From Gammaproteobacteria bacterium (GTDB lineage Bacteria > Pseudomonadota > Gammaproteobacteria > Pseudomonadales > Pseudohongiellaceae): a stretch of DNA of 64,000 nt. The notes under the pieces were generated by a model, which did no database searches, was not told where the DNA came from, and saw nothing but the letters and a program-made list of their open reading frames with translations. Both the position numbers and the translations under genes were made by a program. Each line of letters starts with the position of its first letter. Within the stretch, counting starts at the first letter, position 1. This document shows, in pieces, positions 40,255-48,135 of this stretch. The DNA is taken from NCBI GenBank assembly GCA_029245395.1, contig JAQWPL010000015.1:62001-126000 (forward strand), given 5' to 3'.

Positions 40255-40317
40255 TATGCTGTTAAGCCTCCGTTTTTCCTTAGGAGAGACGGGGGTTTGC
40301 GCAGCCATATCTTGTAA

Positions 40318-40341
40318 TTCCTGCAACTATTCCTGCAACTC
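40318..40341. repeat. Left pair of 12-bp integrase arm-type repeats
   Basis: TTCCTGCAACTA (40318-40329) and TTCCTGCAACTC (40330-40341) in tandem, beginning 63 bp inside the attL core. The same pair, same orientation, occurs at the other end. Confidence 0.75.
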
Positions 40342-40767
40342 GACTCAGGCTGTGGCGAGATAGACTGCGGTATGGAGCTGCCATAGAGCCTCTGGGTCTA
40401 TGCATTATCACCTTAATAAAACGCCTCCAGCGCTTCTGTACGCACTCCTGATGCCTCTCCAAAACTCTATCCCAAACACCTAGCCGGGGTTTAAACAGGC
40501 ACGGGGGAGGGGTTGTCCCAGCGACACATAGTTGCTGTACCTGCCCAGATACAAAATAGGCTATTTTAGAAAAGAGTAGGCTTTGAAGGTCTACTTTCAA
40601 TCAAAATGTGTTCCAAGAATTAGAGGTACATTTGTAACCTAATAAATATTCCTAATATTCCTTGCTGAATTTTCTCCTACCTCCTACCCCCTAAGCAGCA
40701 TGGAAGGATTATAAATCTTTACAAATAAAACCAATTAATAATTTAGGATTGCTGATAAAATAGCTAA

Positions 40768-40789
40768 GATAACTGTTCTAAAAGTTATC
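40768..40789. promoter_or_regulatory. Inverted repeat upstream of the LRR gene
   Basis: GATAACT, 8 bases, AGTTATC: a perfect 7-bp inverted repeat about 80 bp before the LRR gene start. It could be an operator; no T run follows, so it is not a standard terminator. Confidence 0.45.
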
Positions 40790-40868
40790 ACACACGCAAC
40801 ACTTATATTCGAAATGCCCATAGGTCAGGATGGCTTGTCTATCTGACTTCTGGTAATAGGACAAAAGC

Positions 40869-41927
40869 ATGTACTTATTTAAAGCCCCTCTTAGCTGGAG
40901 GGAGTCTTCCCTTCTTATTATTTTAACTTTTACATTATTAATGAGTGGCCTGTTCTTTTCTGGACAGGTGTTTGCCGCCAGTGATGATGGCGGGTTATTA
41001 GATTTTACTATTAATGGCGACAATACCACTGCCACTATCACTAGCTTTACTGCCGGTACAAGTACGGTCACCTTAACCATTCCTGATTCTGTCTCTACTG
41101 GGGGCAATACCTACAGCGTGACCAGTATTGGGACTGATGCTTTTTTTTCTAACCAACTGACCTCAGTCACCATCCCCGACAGCGTGACCAGTATTGGGGA
41201 TTTTGCTTTCGATTCTAACCAACTGACCTCAGTCACCATCGGCAACAGCGTGACCAGTATTGGGAATTCTGCTTTTGGATTTAACGCACTGACCTCCATA
41301 CTCTTTGAAGGAGATTACAGTGTGGGCTTCAATTCCAATACCTTCGACCAAAACCTAAATCTAAATACTATCAATGCCTATAGGGGCTATACTGGCTGGA
41401 GTGGAATTAGTTTTGGTAATGGTGCTGCTCTAGTGCCCGTAACCCTTATTAACCGGGCTATGCCTGATGTACCACAGCAAAGCCTGTCTAAAATCACACG
41501 CACAGACGGCACTGCAACTGATGCAACTATATCAATCGGTGCCTCTTCTGATGGTGGTGAAACCTCCAACACCTCATTCACTGTAGATGATGACGTAACG
41601 CTCACGGCAAAGGTCTATCCTGACCCAGCTGATGTAGGAGAAGAAGGTGAGTTATATGTGGTGATGAGAAGCACCGTTGATGGTAAGAAGACCTTCACCG
41701 CCCTCAATCAGGATGGGAACTGGGAAGCATGGAATGCGAGCCTTAAATCACTTCCGTCTGCGAAGATTGTTGCGTCTCTTGAAGAGGTGGAAGATGTATT
41801 GGTTTACTCGGGCACAATCACTGCTGGTGAGCGTCTGTTTTATGTAGGCTACTCGCTATTTACTGAAGAAGGTAAGCCTGTCATTACCACTAGCCAGTCA
41901 CCCTACAAGATTACTGTGTCTGAGTGA
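40869..41927 (+). CDS. Secreted BspA-type leucine-rich-repeat protein (element cargo)
   Basis: A 352-residue exported protein. A long signal sequence (about 1-38, ending SGQVFAASD) leads to a short beta-rich part and LRR_5/BspA repeats with a 22-residue period: [58 protein letters not shown]. The DNA repeat is 66 bp and nearly identical, and the first copy holds a run of eight T (41141-41148), a likely site of slippage. The C-terminal 170 residues form a domain with [20 protein letters not shown] and [13 protein letters not shown], seen in other secreted proteins. BspA repeats often bind surfaces or proteins. AGGA lies seven bases before ATG 40869. The 3' end overlaps the next gene by 17 bp, convergently. 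Confidence 0.85.
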   Translation: MYLFKAPLSWRESSLLIILTFTLLMSGLFFSGQVFAASDDGGLLDFTINGDNTTATITSFTAGTSTVTLTIPDSVSTGGNTYSVTSIGTDAFFSNQLTSVTIPDSVTSIGDFAFDSNQLTSVTIGNSVTSIGNSAFGFNALTSILFEGDYSVGFNSNTFDQNLNLNTINAYRGYTGWSGISFGNGAALVPVTLINRAMPDVPQQSLSKITRTDGTATDATISIGASSDGGETSNTSFTVDDDVTLTAKVYPDPADVGEEGELYVVMRSTVDGKKTFTALNQDGNWEAWNASLKSLPSAKIVASLEEVEDVLVYSGTITAGERLFYVGYSLFTEEGKPVITTSQSPYKITVSE

Positions 41928-43260
41928 TTATGGTCTTTAGTCTGGGCCGGGCAGCATCTCCTTTCTTACAACACACCTGCACCCATGCAGCTTCCATTCT
42001 TTGTGCCGCCCACTCTGCATCCTGTGCCTTCACTGCTACTGCATCGTGGATAGGAAGGACTACTTTTCCCTCCAGGACACCCTGATACATGACATGCATG
42101 AGTATCTGTCCCTCTAGGCTTTGTAGGTGAATACCCAGTCCATCATAGAGTCTCAGGCTAGGATAACAATGCCTTGTAGCATTCTCTAGAGTACTTATCA
42201 CAGCACCCTTATAACCTTTGCTATTTAGTGCATTATGCGCAGATTTAGGGCTATCACAGCTTAAAGCAATGGTAATGTACCCCTTAACTTTATCTCTCGT
42301 AGTTTGTGCATAATCAGCAATTTTTCGATAAGGGTCATCACCTGCATCTTCGCCACCAAAAAGTGCTAAACCCATCCTGATATGACTGGCGTTAAAGTCC
42401 ACTTCTGCGATTGGCTCTCCATCTATCAAGGTATTAATCCTTAGCGGCACTTTTTTGGCCAACAGTGTCTGAAACGGCGTATAGACTCTGCCCCCAGTAA
42501 AGACATTGTGTTTGTACTTCAACACAACAGGACCCTTACAGGCCCACAGATGGGCATCAAACGCCTCATTGATGGCATACATCATCCGCCTGTCTGGGTG
42601 TTCTTTGTCGACCTCGTGAACAACATCCCAGCCCGCCTCTGGCTCATTGATAGTGAGATAGGGTGGCCTAAGTGACTGCCGGACGGCTAAGCCAAAGGGG
42701 TACAGCTGTTGTTCTAAGGCTTTGACCGGATAGATTCGGGTCAGCATAGAACCTTTGACGTACTTACCTCCTTTGAAAAGCCGTATCAGTTCAGCCTGCT
42801 TTAGAGTATCTATGACTTTCATCAAAGCGCTGTAGCTAAACTCTGTGGTGTATGGCGAAGAGCCTTTGCTGTAATGACTTTTGTTCTTATCAATGAGGGT
42901 CCATTTGTTGGTTAAAGCTCCCAGAGCAAGGTTCAGGACTACAAACTCCAGCATCTGCTCTAATGCCTCCCTATACGTAGTCTGGCTTGGCCATTTAAAC
43001 AGCCCATGGAGTTCGGCTAGGACGTCATCTAATGCAGAACGCAGAAAACAATCATCTATAAGGGTTAGTGGTGTAAGAAACCTATGGCATTCGTATATGT
43101 CCTCTGGGATGTTCCTCTCAAGGATGTATTGGTCTAGCTCTGCCAGTAACTCAGGAGTCGGCTTAAACACAGATGAACAGTGGGCTAGAGGAGATGTGGT
43201 TAACATAGGGAATTCTTCTTCCTCTCTGCTGCTACTTTTACAGTCACTAAAGTTAGTCAT
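41911..43260 (-). CDS. Element replication-type protein with a Pol A/T7 RNAP-like palm
   Basis: This 449-residue protein has an N-terminal part of unknown fold (with a possible winged-helix stretch about 140-180) and a C-terminal part with polymerase palm motifs. Motif A is [15 protein letters not shown] (Asp288...Arg295; compare DYSxxExR of family A polymerases, with Glu replaced by His293). Motif B is [14 protein letters not shown] (Arg322-x3-Lys326, the family spacing, but the Tyr eight residues on is Ser). Motif C is LPIHDAVAV (His405-Asp406; the usual Glu is Ala). I recall similar uncharacterised proteins with GGR..SPF..., E-DY/F, and HDSFIV-type motifs in prophages and integrative elements. 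It may replicate or prime the excised element. The start may be ATG 43260 or ATG 43206, which has a better GAGAGGAAG upstream. Confidence 0.65.
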   Translation of the reverse strand: MTNFSDCKSSSREEEEFPMLTTSPLAHCSSVFKPTPELLAELDQYILERNIPEDIYECHRFLTPLTLIDDCFLRSALDDVLAELHGLFKWPSQTTYREALEQMLEFVVLNLALGALTNKWTLIDKNKSHYSKGSSPYTTEFSYSALMKVIDTLKQAELIRLFKGGKYVKGSMLTRIYPVKALEQQLYPFGLAVRQSLRPPYLTINEPEAGWDVVHEVDKEHPDRRMMYAINEAFDAHLWACKGPVVLKYKHNVFTGGRVYTPFQTLLAKKVPLRINTLIDGEPIAEVDFNASHIRMGLALFGGEDAGDDPYRKIADYAQTTRDKVKGYITIALSCDSPKSAHNALNSKGYKGAVISTLENATRHCYPSLRLYDGLGIHLQSLEGQILMHVMYQGVLEGKVVLPIHDAVAVKAQDAEWAAQRMEAAWVQVCCKKGDAARPRLKTIITQTQ

Positions 43261-43740
43261 AGACAGTAACCGTTACTAAAGACAATAAGACTATTAACAA
43301 TCCACATCTCCTTTCTCATAGTTCTTCATCGTGACAGGTCTAAATCTATATAAGGGGCAATCAGTACAAGGACATATTTCTATCTGATAACGCCATGTCC
43401 GCCTGTCCATCTGCAAACTCACCGTAAACCCTCATTAGCACTAGACTTGCTCCTTGTCCACTAACAATCCAATTCCGCTAGGGTGATTCCACAGCTCTAT
43501 GTAGTTCTGAAGAGCCCCATGAAGCCATGAAGCTACCGATTCGCACCGTGGAGCTGTATTAACGCTTTAAAAGGGGCGGTGCTCTATTTCTAAAACCCAG
43601 CTATTACGGGGTTAACAGCGCCTTTTAGAGCCTATTAGATGCGTTAATTAGTGCTTCTTCAGTTTCTATACATAGCTGTGGAGATAGTAATCACTAACAT
43701 ATCCTGTGGAGCACCTACGAAGCCTTTCACTCTTCGCTCC
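43261..43740. other. Non-coding, repeat-rich gap in the element (candidate origin/control region)
   Basis: 480 bases with no credible gene. It has CTGTGGAG twice directly (43676-43683, 43704-43711), a CGTGGAG variant (43547-43553) and an inverted TCCACAG (43488-43494), a palindrome at 43265-43277, and a hairpin after the integrase stop (GGAGC..CGAAG / CTTCG..GCTCC, 43708-43740). Iteron-like repeats beside a polymerase-like gene suggest a replication origin; this is inference. Confidence 0.45.
43265..43277. promoter_or_regulatory. Palindrome at the start of the polymerase-like gene
   Basis: AGTAAC-C-GTTACT, a perfect 6+1+6 palindrome ending 5 bases before ATG 43260. Its place fits an autoregulatory operator or a fold blocking translation. 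No Shine-Dalgarno is visible for that ATG. Confidence 0.5.
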
Positions 43741-45189
43741 CTAGCTTCGGTGTATATTGACCACATTGCTATCCGGCTCCTCTATGGTATCGAGAATGAA
43801 CTGATGCATCTTTAAACTGCTCTCCCTTATCTCTAGGAACCCCTTGTGAGTGCTCAGTCTATGTATCCCATAGGTGATGGCGTTCTTGCTAAGAGCGCCT
43901 CCTGACCAACCGCAGATGCTTGATGTATGCGAATGATTGATGTCGTTAGATTCTGCATTAGCTCTGATTGTGTGCCTAAGGCAGTGTGCTGACGCCTCTT
44001 TGATACCGGTTACTTCTACCAGCTTTCTCTTTATCATTGTTGAATGGTTGGATTCAGAGGTTCTGTTAAGCCATTTCAGTGTTTGTTCTAGATGTTCCTT
44101 TATATATTCAACACCAATAACAATTGGCGCAACTCGCCTACGTTCTTCTGTTTTAGTTTTAGTCTCCTCTTTGCGGCCTATCTTCAACATAGGTAACGGT
44201 GCATTGAGTTCTTCCATTGCTTCATCAAAGTCGAGTCTCTTTATCTCTGATGCCATCGCTCCACACTGAAGCTCTATTAGAATCACTGTTGAAAGATGTG
44301 GTGTCTTCTTATCCTCGAGGCAGGAGTTAACCAGTTGAATCTGCACTGGCTTGTCCAAGTCAATACGGGCTTCTTTCGGGTCAGTTTTATCCAGCTGATG
44401 CTGAGCTTTAACTTTCCAGCCTAGGTGATTAAGGCTTGCGCCTCTGTTGATAGCTGCAACTATCTCGTTCTGGTCACGCTTTATGCCCTGTACTGACCTC
44501 TTGCCGCCGTTGCTTTTTATTTTCGAGCGCTCATGGACGTAGTAGGCTTCCAACCCTGATTCAATTATTCGAACAATCTTGGGATTGTAGGCGCTGTGCT
44601 CTCCTATGAAACTTAGGATGCGTTCGCCTCGCCTGATTATGCGCCCGTCTTCACGGTCGTCTGGGTTAAGCCCTCGAAACTTTATATATTCATCCCAGAG
44701 ATTCCTTACTATCAGCGGCTTCTTATCGAACTGATTCTGAATGGCTTTAAACGCTCTCCAAGTAGCTTCCTGTCTTGGTGTTAGCTTTGGTTCTCTGCTT
44801 TCATAGCTAGCCGCTTTCATCTCGTCTGTAACTTGATGCCAGCCGGGTAGGTCAAGGTGCCCAGCATCAAGAGCCTCTTCTAAGTCGTCTATACTATCTT
44901 CAGACACGATATGCAGCCTGCTCACTAAGTCAGCGGCCGCCTTGTCAAGCTCATTGTCTTGGAATGCTCCTGGAGTTGAGTTCTCATGTAGGCGGCACTC
45001 TATGTCGAATAATTCCGATGCATCAGCGATTGCTCTGCTGAGTTGTGTTTGGCTGTGATTATTGGCTTTCAGACCTAATGCGTTTTTGTACGTCTTGGCC
45101 CCGGCTATCGACTGTAGTTTCTTGGGATAATCCCGCTGGTAATACAGGTTTCCTTTTTGCTCTCTGACGTATTTAGGGTAGGATTTCAT
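43741..45189 (-). CDS. int: Tyrosine-recombinase integrase of the tRNA-Leu element
   Basis: A 482-residue phage-type tyrosine recombinase. The N-terminal MKSYPKYVREQKGNLYYQRDYP is like the short arm-binding domain of this integrase group. C-terminal catalytic marks are AHCLRH (His402, Arg405), the ICGWSGG box (Trp428) and TYG with the nucleophile Tyr440. The first catalytic arginine, normally in a GxRxxE segment, is methionine here: CGAMASEI (Met312, codon 44254-44256, ATG, one base from AGG). This may inactivate it. ATG 45189 is chosen; its ribosome-binding AGGA lies inside the arm-type repeat at 45193-45216, so integrase binding could repress its own gene. Confidence 0.85.
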   Translation of the reverse strand: MKSYPKYVREQKGNLYYQRDYPKKLQSIAGAKTYKNALGLKANNHSQTQLSRAIADASELFDIECRLHENSTPGAFQDNELDKAAADLVSRLHIVSEDSIDDLEEALDAGHLDLPGWHQVTDEMKAASYESREPKLTPRQEATWRAFKAIQNQFDKKPLIVRNLWDEYIKFRGLNPDDREDGRIIRRGERILSFIGEHSAYNPKIVRIIESGLEAYYVHERSKIKSNGGKRSVQGIKRDQNEIVAAINRGASLNHLGWKVKAQHQLDKTDPKEARIDLDKPVQIQLVNSCLEDKKTPHLSTVILIELQCGAMASEIKRLDFDEAMEELNAPLPMLKIGRKEETKTKTEERRRVAPIVIGVEYIKEHLEQTLKWLNRTSESNHSTMIKRKLVEVTGIKEASAHCLRHTIRANAESNDINHSHTSSICGWSGGALSKNAITYGIHRLSTHKGFLEIRESSLKMHQFILDTIEEPDSNVVNIHRS

Positions 45190-45192
45190 GAT

Positions 45193-45216
45193 TTCCTGCA
45201 ACTATTTCTGCAACTT
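45193..45216. repeat. Right pair of 12-bp integrase arm-type repeats
   Basis: TTCCTGCAACTA (45193-45204) and TTTCTGCAACTT (45205-45216), same orientation as the left pair, ending 62 bp before the attR core. They overlap the integrase ribosome-binding site. Confidence 0.75.
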
Positions 45217-45278
45217 TAGGGTTAAATATAGGATATAAATACAATAAAAACAATAAGATAAATATAATATTAAGTGCT

Positions 45279-45293
45279 GGCCTTCGGCACCAA
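45279..45293. repeat. Attachment core at the distal end (attR)
   Basis: GGCCTTCGGCACCAA, a duplicate of the tRNA-Leu 3' end; only this remnant of the tRNA is present here. Confidence 0.88.
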
Positions 45294-45703
45294 ATATCAT
45301 ATATAGTTTAGCTAAACTTTCGGTCTTAAATATAACCGGATAGTTTGCACGCAGTAAGCCTGGGGCCTCCCGGCTCCCGGCCAAAATATGCAATTGGCCG
45401 TGAACGAAGGAAATCTCCAGTTGAATTAACCAAATCTGGAATAGTACACAGTAAGCTTGAAGCCTTCCGGCACTTGTCCATATTTGCGTTAGTCATCCCA
45501 TAAACCCAGAATATTACTGGGGTTCAGGGCGTGTTGGCCTTGACCATCTCATGAAGTCCACCTATAATTCCCGGCCTTTCCCTGTACCAGATGGGAAAAA
45601 GGAAAGAGTAGAATTGATGCGGGGGGCAGGTTTCACTAAGCCTACTTGCATAGAGCCCGAAGGTCGTTTCTACCGATAGGACTCATAGATAGATAAGAAT
45701 TAT
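45294..45703. other. Spacer between the element and tRNA-fMet with decayed repeats
   Basis: 410 bases, no gene. It holds CGGCCAA/TTGGCCG (45378-45400, 7-bp hairpin), a degenerate direct repeat CAGTAAGCyTGrrGCCTyCC at 45352 and 45449 (97 bases apart), and a decayed tRNA-fMet-like stretch at 45618-45670. It looks like scars of earlier insertions. Confidence 0.5.
45618..45670 (+). pseudogene. Decayed copy of the tRNA-fMet 5' part
   Basis: TGCGGGG at 45618 and CCCGAAGGTCGT at 45656-45667 match tRNA-fMet words at 45704 and 45743-45754. Their offset (38) is almost the same as in the true tRNA (39), but the bases between are diverged. Too degenerate to fold. Confidence 0.45.
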
Positions 45704-45780
<77 letters not shown>

Positions 45781-45793
45781 AATTAGGAAGGGA

Positions 45794-45825
45794 AAGGTCG
45801 CAGGTTTAATCCTGCTCCCGCTGCG
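45794..45825 (+). pseudogene. Remnant of a second tRNA-fMet 3' half
   Basis: AAGGTCGCAGGTTTAATCC then TGCTCCCGCTGCG: it follows the real tRNA's 3' half (AAGGTCGTAGGTTCAAATCC...CCCGCTACC) with several changes and no CCA. It may be an old attachment remnant or a decayed tandem tRNA. Confidence 0.65.
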
Positions 45826-45868
45826 AAACATTCGGAAGCTGTGAAGTTATCGGTTTTCAGGATTTTAG

Positions 45869-45890
45869 AAGCCCCTATATGGGGCTTTTT
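45869..45890 (+). terminator. First terminator after tRNA-fMet
   Basis: AAGCCCC, loop TATAT, GGGGCTT then TTT. A 7-bp perfect stem with a T tail. Confidence 0.85.
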
Positions 45891-45916
45891 CGTAGTTGAA
45901 AATGCAGTAATTGAAG

Positions 45917-45937
45917 TGGGCCTTGGGCCCATTTTTT
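45917..45937 (+). terminator. Second terminator, just before rimP
   Basis: TGGGCC, loop TTG, GGCCCA, then six T. It ends 24 bp before the rimP start, so operon transcripts reading from the tRNA must pass two terminators. Confidence 0.8.
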
Positions 45938-45961
45938 ATTTAGCCAGAATATGAATTGCAG

Positions 45962-46417
45962 ATGAGTAGTCGTACCAAAGAATTGGGAAATTTATTGGAG
46001 CCGGCTATCAATGCGCTAGGCTATTCTCTTTGGGGAATCGAATATGTTCCCCAGGGAAAGCACTCTCTTGTCAGAGTCTATCTTGATAAAGAAGGTGGTA
46101 TAGGTATTGAGGATTGTGCCCAGGCGAGTAGGCAAATCAGCAGTATTCTCGACGTGGAGGATCCGATCAGTGGCGAATATACACTGGAGGTTTCTTCACC
46201 TGGACTGGACAGGGTTTTGTTTTCGCTTGATCAGTACAAAGAGTATCTAGGCCGGCATGTCAGGATAAGGCTGCGCGAGAACTTTGAGAACAGGAGAAAG
46301 TTCACTGGCCAGTTGAAAGCTATAGTGGATGAAGAATTAGTGCTTATCATTGGGGATGAAGAATACACAATCCCCTTTGAACTAATAGAAAAAGCGAACC
46401 TGGAAATTCAGGCGTGA
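45962..46417 (+). CDS. rimP: Ribosome maturation factor RimP
   Basis: RimP helps 30S subunit assembly. The 151 residues show the family's LLEPAINALGYSLWGIEYVP opening, VRVYLDKEGGIGIEDCAQAS, and YTLEVSSPGLDRVL. ATG 45962 gives the standard MSSRTKELG start; TTG 45956 in frame is an alternative. It is the first gene of rimP-nusA-infB-rbfA-truB-rpsO-pnp. The ribosome-binding site is weak. Confidence 0.96.
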   Translation: MSSRTKELGNLLEPAINALGYSLWGIEYVPQGKHSLVRVYLDKEGGIGIEDCAQASRQISSILDVEDPISGEYTLEVSSPGLDRVLFSLDQYKEYLGRHVRIRLRENFENRRKFTGQLKAIVDEELVLIIGDEEYTIPFELIEKANLEIQA

Positions 46418-46489
46418 ATAATTAACGAATTAAAACAGTAGTCACCAGAAGTAAAATTCTGAGAAGGGAATTTGAAGGGTAATAACGAC

Positions 46490-48073
46490 ATGATGAATAA
46501 AGAAATATTGATGGTGGCTGATGCCGTGTCCAATGAGAAAGGTGTCTCAAGAGATGTGATTTTCAGTGCTATTGAGTCAGCCCTGGCATCTGCTACCAAA
46601 AAACGCTATGTGGAAGAAGAGATCGATTGTGAAGTAGTCATCGATAAGGAAACCGGTGATTATGAAACCTATCGGGTCTGGACAGTTATGCCAGATGATG
46701 AACTTGCATTATTGGGTTCGCAATTCACCATCGAAGAAGCCCATGAAAAGGATACCAAGCTGGTGGCCGGTGATGTGTACAAGGAAAAAATCGATAACGC
46801 TGAGTTTGGTCGAATTGCAGCGCAGACTGCAAAACAGGTCATTGTCCAAAAAGTCAGAGAAGCAGAAAGGGAAATCGTTGTTGGTCAATATGAAGACAAA
46901 GTAGGTGAACTGGTTTCAGGTACAGTCAAAAAAGTAACCAGAGACAACGTTATCGTTGATCTGGGCAGTAATGCTGAAGGACTGCTGCCCAGGGAAAACC
47001 TGATTCCAAGAGAAACTTTCCGTGTTAATGATCGTCTTCGTGCTTTGTTACTGGAAGTGCGTACTGAATTGCGCGGTCCTCAACTTCTGTTAAGCCGAAC
47101 TGCATCAGAGATGCTTGTGGAGCTTTTCAAAATTGAAGTACCTGAAATTTCTGAAGAGATTATCGATATCAAGGGTGCAGCCAGGGATCCAGGGTCACGC
47201 GCCAAGCTGGCAGTTAAAACCAATGATGGTCGTATCGACCCGGTGGGTGCCTGTGTGGGCATGCGTGGCTCGCGCGTTCAGGTGGTTTCCAACGAACTGG
47301 CTAATGAACGTATCGATATTATTCTGTGGGACGAAAACCCTGCGCAGCTGGTAATCAATTCAATGGCTCCGGCGGAAGTGGCTTCGATTGTTGTGGATGA
47401 AGATACTCGCACCATGGATGTTGCCGTTGCAGAAGATAATCTGGCCCAGGCTATAGGACGAAATGGGCAAAATGTAAGGCTCAGCAGTGAGCTCACTGGC
47501 TGGACTATCAATGTCATGAGTGAAGAAAATGCGGCTGAAAAACTGCAGACAGAATCTGCGGGCACTATCAAGAATTTCATGGAAGCACTGGACGTTGATG
47601 ATGACGTAGCTGAAATTTTGGTGCAGGAAGGCTTTTCGACTTTGGAAGAAATCGCCTATGTGCCGCTTGATGAAATTTCCAGTATTCAGGATTTTGATGA
47701 GGAAATTGCCAACGAATTGCGAGGCAGGGCAAAAGACGCACTTCTGACCAGGGCAATTACTTCTGAAGAAGATATCAACAAGGCAGGAATCAAGGATGAC
47801 CTTCTGAACATGGAAGGTATGGACAATGTACTAGCTTTGGCACTTTCTAAAATTGAAGTGCTTTCTATGGAAGATCTTGCCGAGCAGTCCATCGATGAAT
47901 TGATGGTAATTGAAGGCATGAAGGAAGAAAGGGCTGGTACGCTTATTATGACAGCTAGGGCGCCCTGGTTTGCCGATGAAGAAGCGGATGAAGAAGTCGA
48001 TGGGGAAGCAGCAGACCCAGAACAAGTTGAAGTAAAAGTAGAAACACAATCATCTGGAAAAAGTCCTGAGTAA
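46490..48073 (+). CDS. nusA: Transcription termination/antitermination protein NusA
   Basis: NusA binds RNA polymerase and RNA to control pausing, termination and antitermination. The 528 residues contain the N-terminal polymerase-binding domain (MNKEILMVADAVSNEKGVSR), an S1 domain (GELVSGTVKKVTRDNVIVDL), two KH domains (VGACVGMRGSRVQVV; AIGRNGQNVRLSSEL) and two C-terminal acidic repeats of E. coli type (FSTLEEIAYVPLDEI; LSMEDLAEQSIDELMVIEGM). AAGGG lies ten bases before ATG 46490; ATG 46493 is also possible. The tandem terminators upstream could be targets of its own feedback. Confidence 0.97.
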   Translation: MMNKEILMVADAVSNEKGVSRDVIFSAIESALASATKKRYVEEEIDCEVVIDKETGDYETYRVWTVMPDDELALLGSQFTIEEAHEKDTKLVAGDVYKEKIDNAEFGRIAAQTAKQVIVQKVREAEREIVVGQYEDKVGELVSGTVKKVTRDNVIVDLGSNAEGLLPRENLIPRETFRVNDRLRALLLEVRTELRGPQLLLSRTASEMLVELFKIEVPEISEEIIDIKGAARDPGSRAKLAVKTNDGRIDPVGACVGMRGSRVQVVSNELANERIDIILWDENPAQLVINSMAPAEVASIVVDEDTRTMDVAVAEDNLAQAIGRNGQNVRLSSELTGWTINVMSEENAAEKLQTESAGTIKNFMEALDVDDDVAEILVQEGFSTLEEIAYVPLDEISSIQDFDEEIANELRGRAKDALLTRAITSEEDINKAGIKDDLLNMEGMDNVLALALSKIEVLSMEDLAEQSIDELMVIEGMKEERAGTLIMTARAPWFADEEADEEVDGEAADPEQVEVKVETQSSGKSPE

Positions 48074-48135
48074 GAATTTTTCAGGAAACACAGATAATGA
48101 GGTGTTTCGCTAAGCAGCAATAGTGGGAGAGTTGA

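Larger units (their letters stand above)
40255..40868. other. Left arm of the element, no convincing gene
   Basis: 614 bases. It contains paired arm repeats at 40318-40341, short word repeats (AATATTCCTAATATTCCT about 40647-40666; CTCCTACCTCCTAC about 40673-40688) and a hairpin at 40768-40789 before the LRR gene. A minus-strand frame at 40280-40600 (106 codons) has no recognisable domain and crosses the arm repeats; I do not call it. Confidence 0.5.
40240..45293. mobile_element. Integrated element in tRNA-Leu, 5,039 bp
   Basis: It is bounded by a 15-bp direct repeat, GGCCTTCGGCACCAA, at 40240-40254 (end of the intact tRNA) and 45279-45293. In related bacteria secG-tRNA-Leu is followed closely by tRNA-Met and rimP; here this element parts them. 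Contents: an LRR protein, a palm-domain polymerase-like protein, a tyrosine integrase, a 480-bp repeat-rich gap, and paired 12-bp repeats about 62 bp inside each core. There are no phage structural, conjugation or toxin genes. It is small for a plasmid-like integrative element and looks like a satellite or minimal integrative element; how it spreads is unknown. Confidence 0.88.

Noticed and set aside
40280-40600. 106-codon minus-strand frame in the left arm of the element
   Set aside because: No recognisable domain, odd basic composition, and it runs across the arm-type repeats; no good ribosome-binding site.
40240-45293. The element as a prophage or conjugative element
   Set aside because: No capsid, terminase, tail, lysis, relaxase or type IV secretion genes are present in its 5 kb.
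45202-45393. 63-codon minus-strand frame over attR
   Set aside because: It crosses the attachment core and arm repeats, and shows no protein-like pattern.
45956-45961. TTG start of rimP
   Set aside because: ATG 45962 gives the family N-terminus and is the stronger codon.
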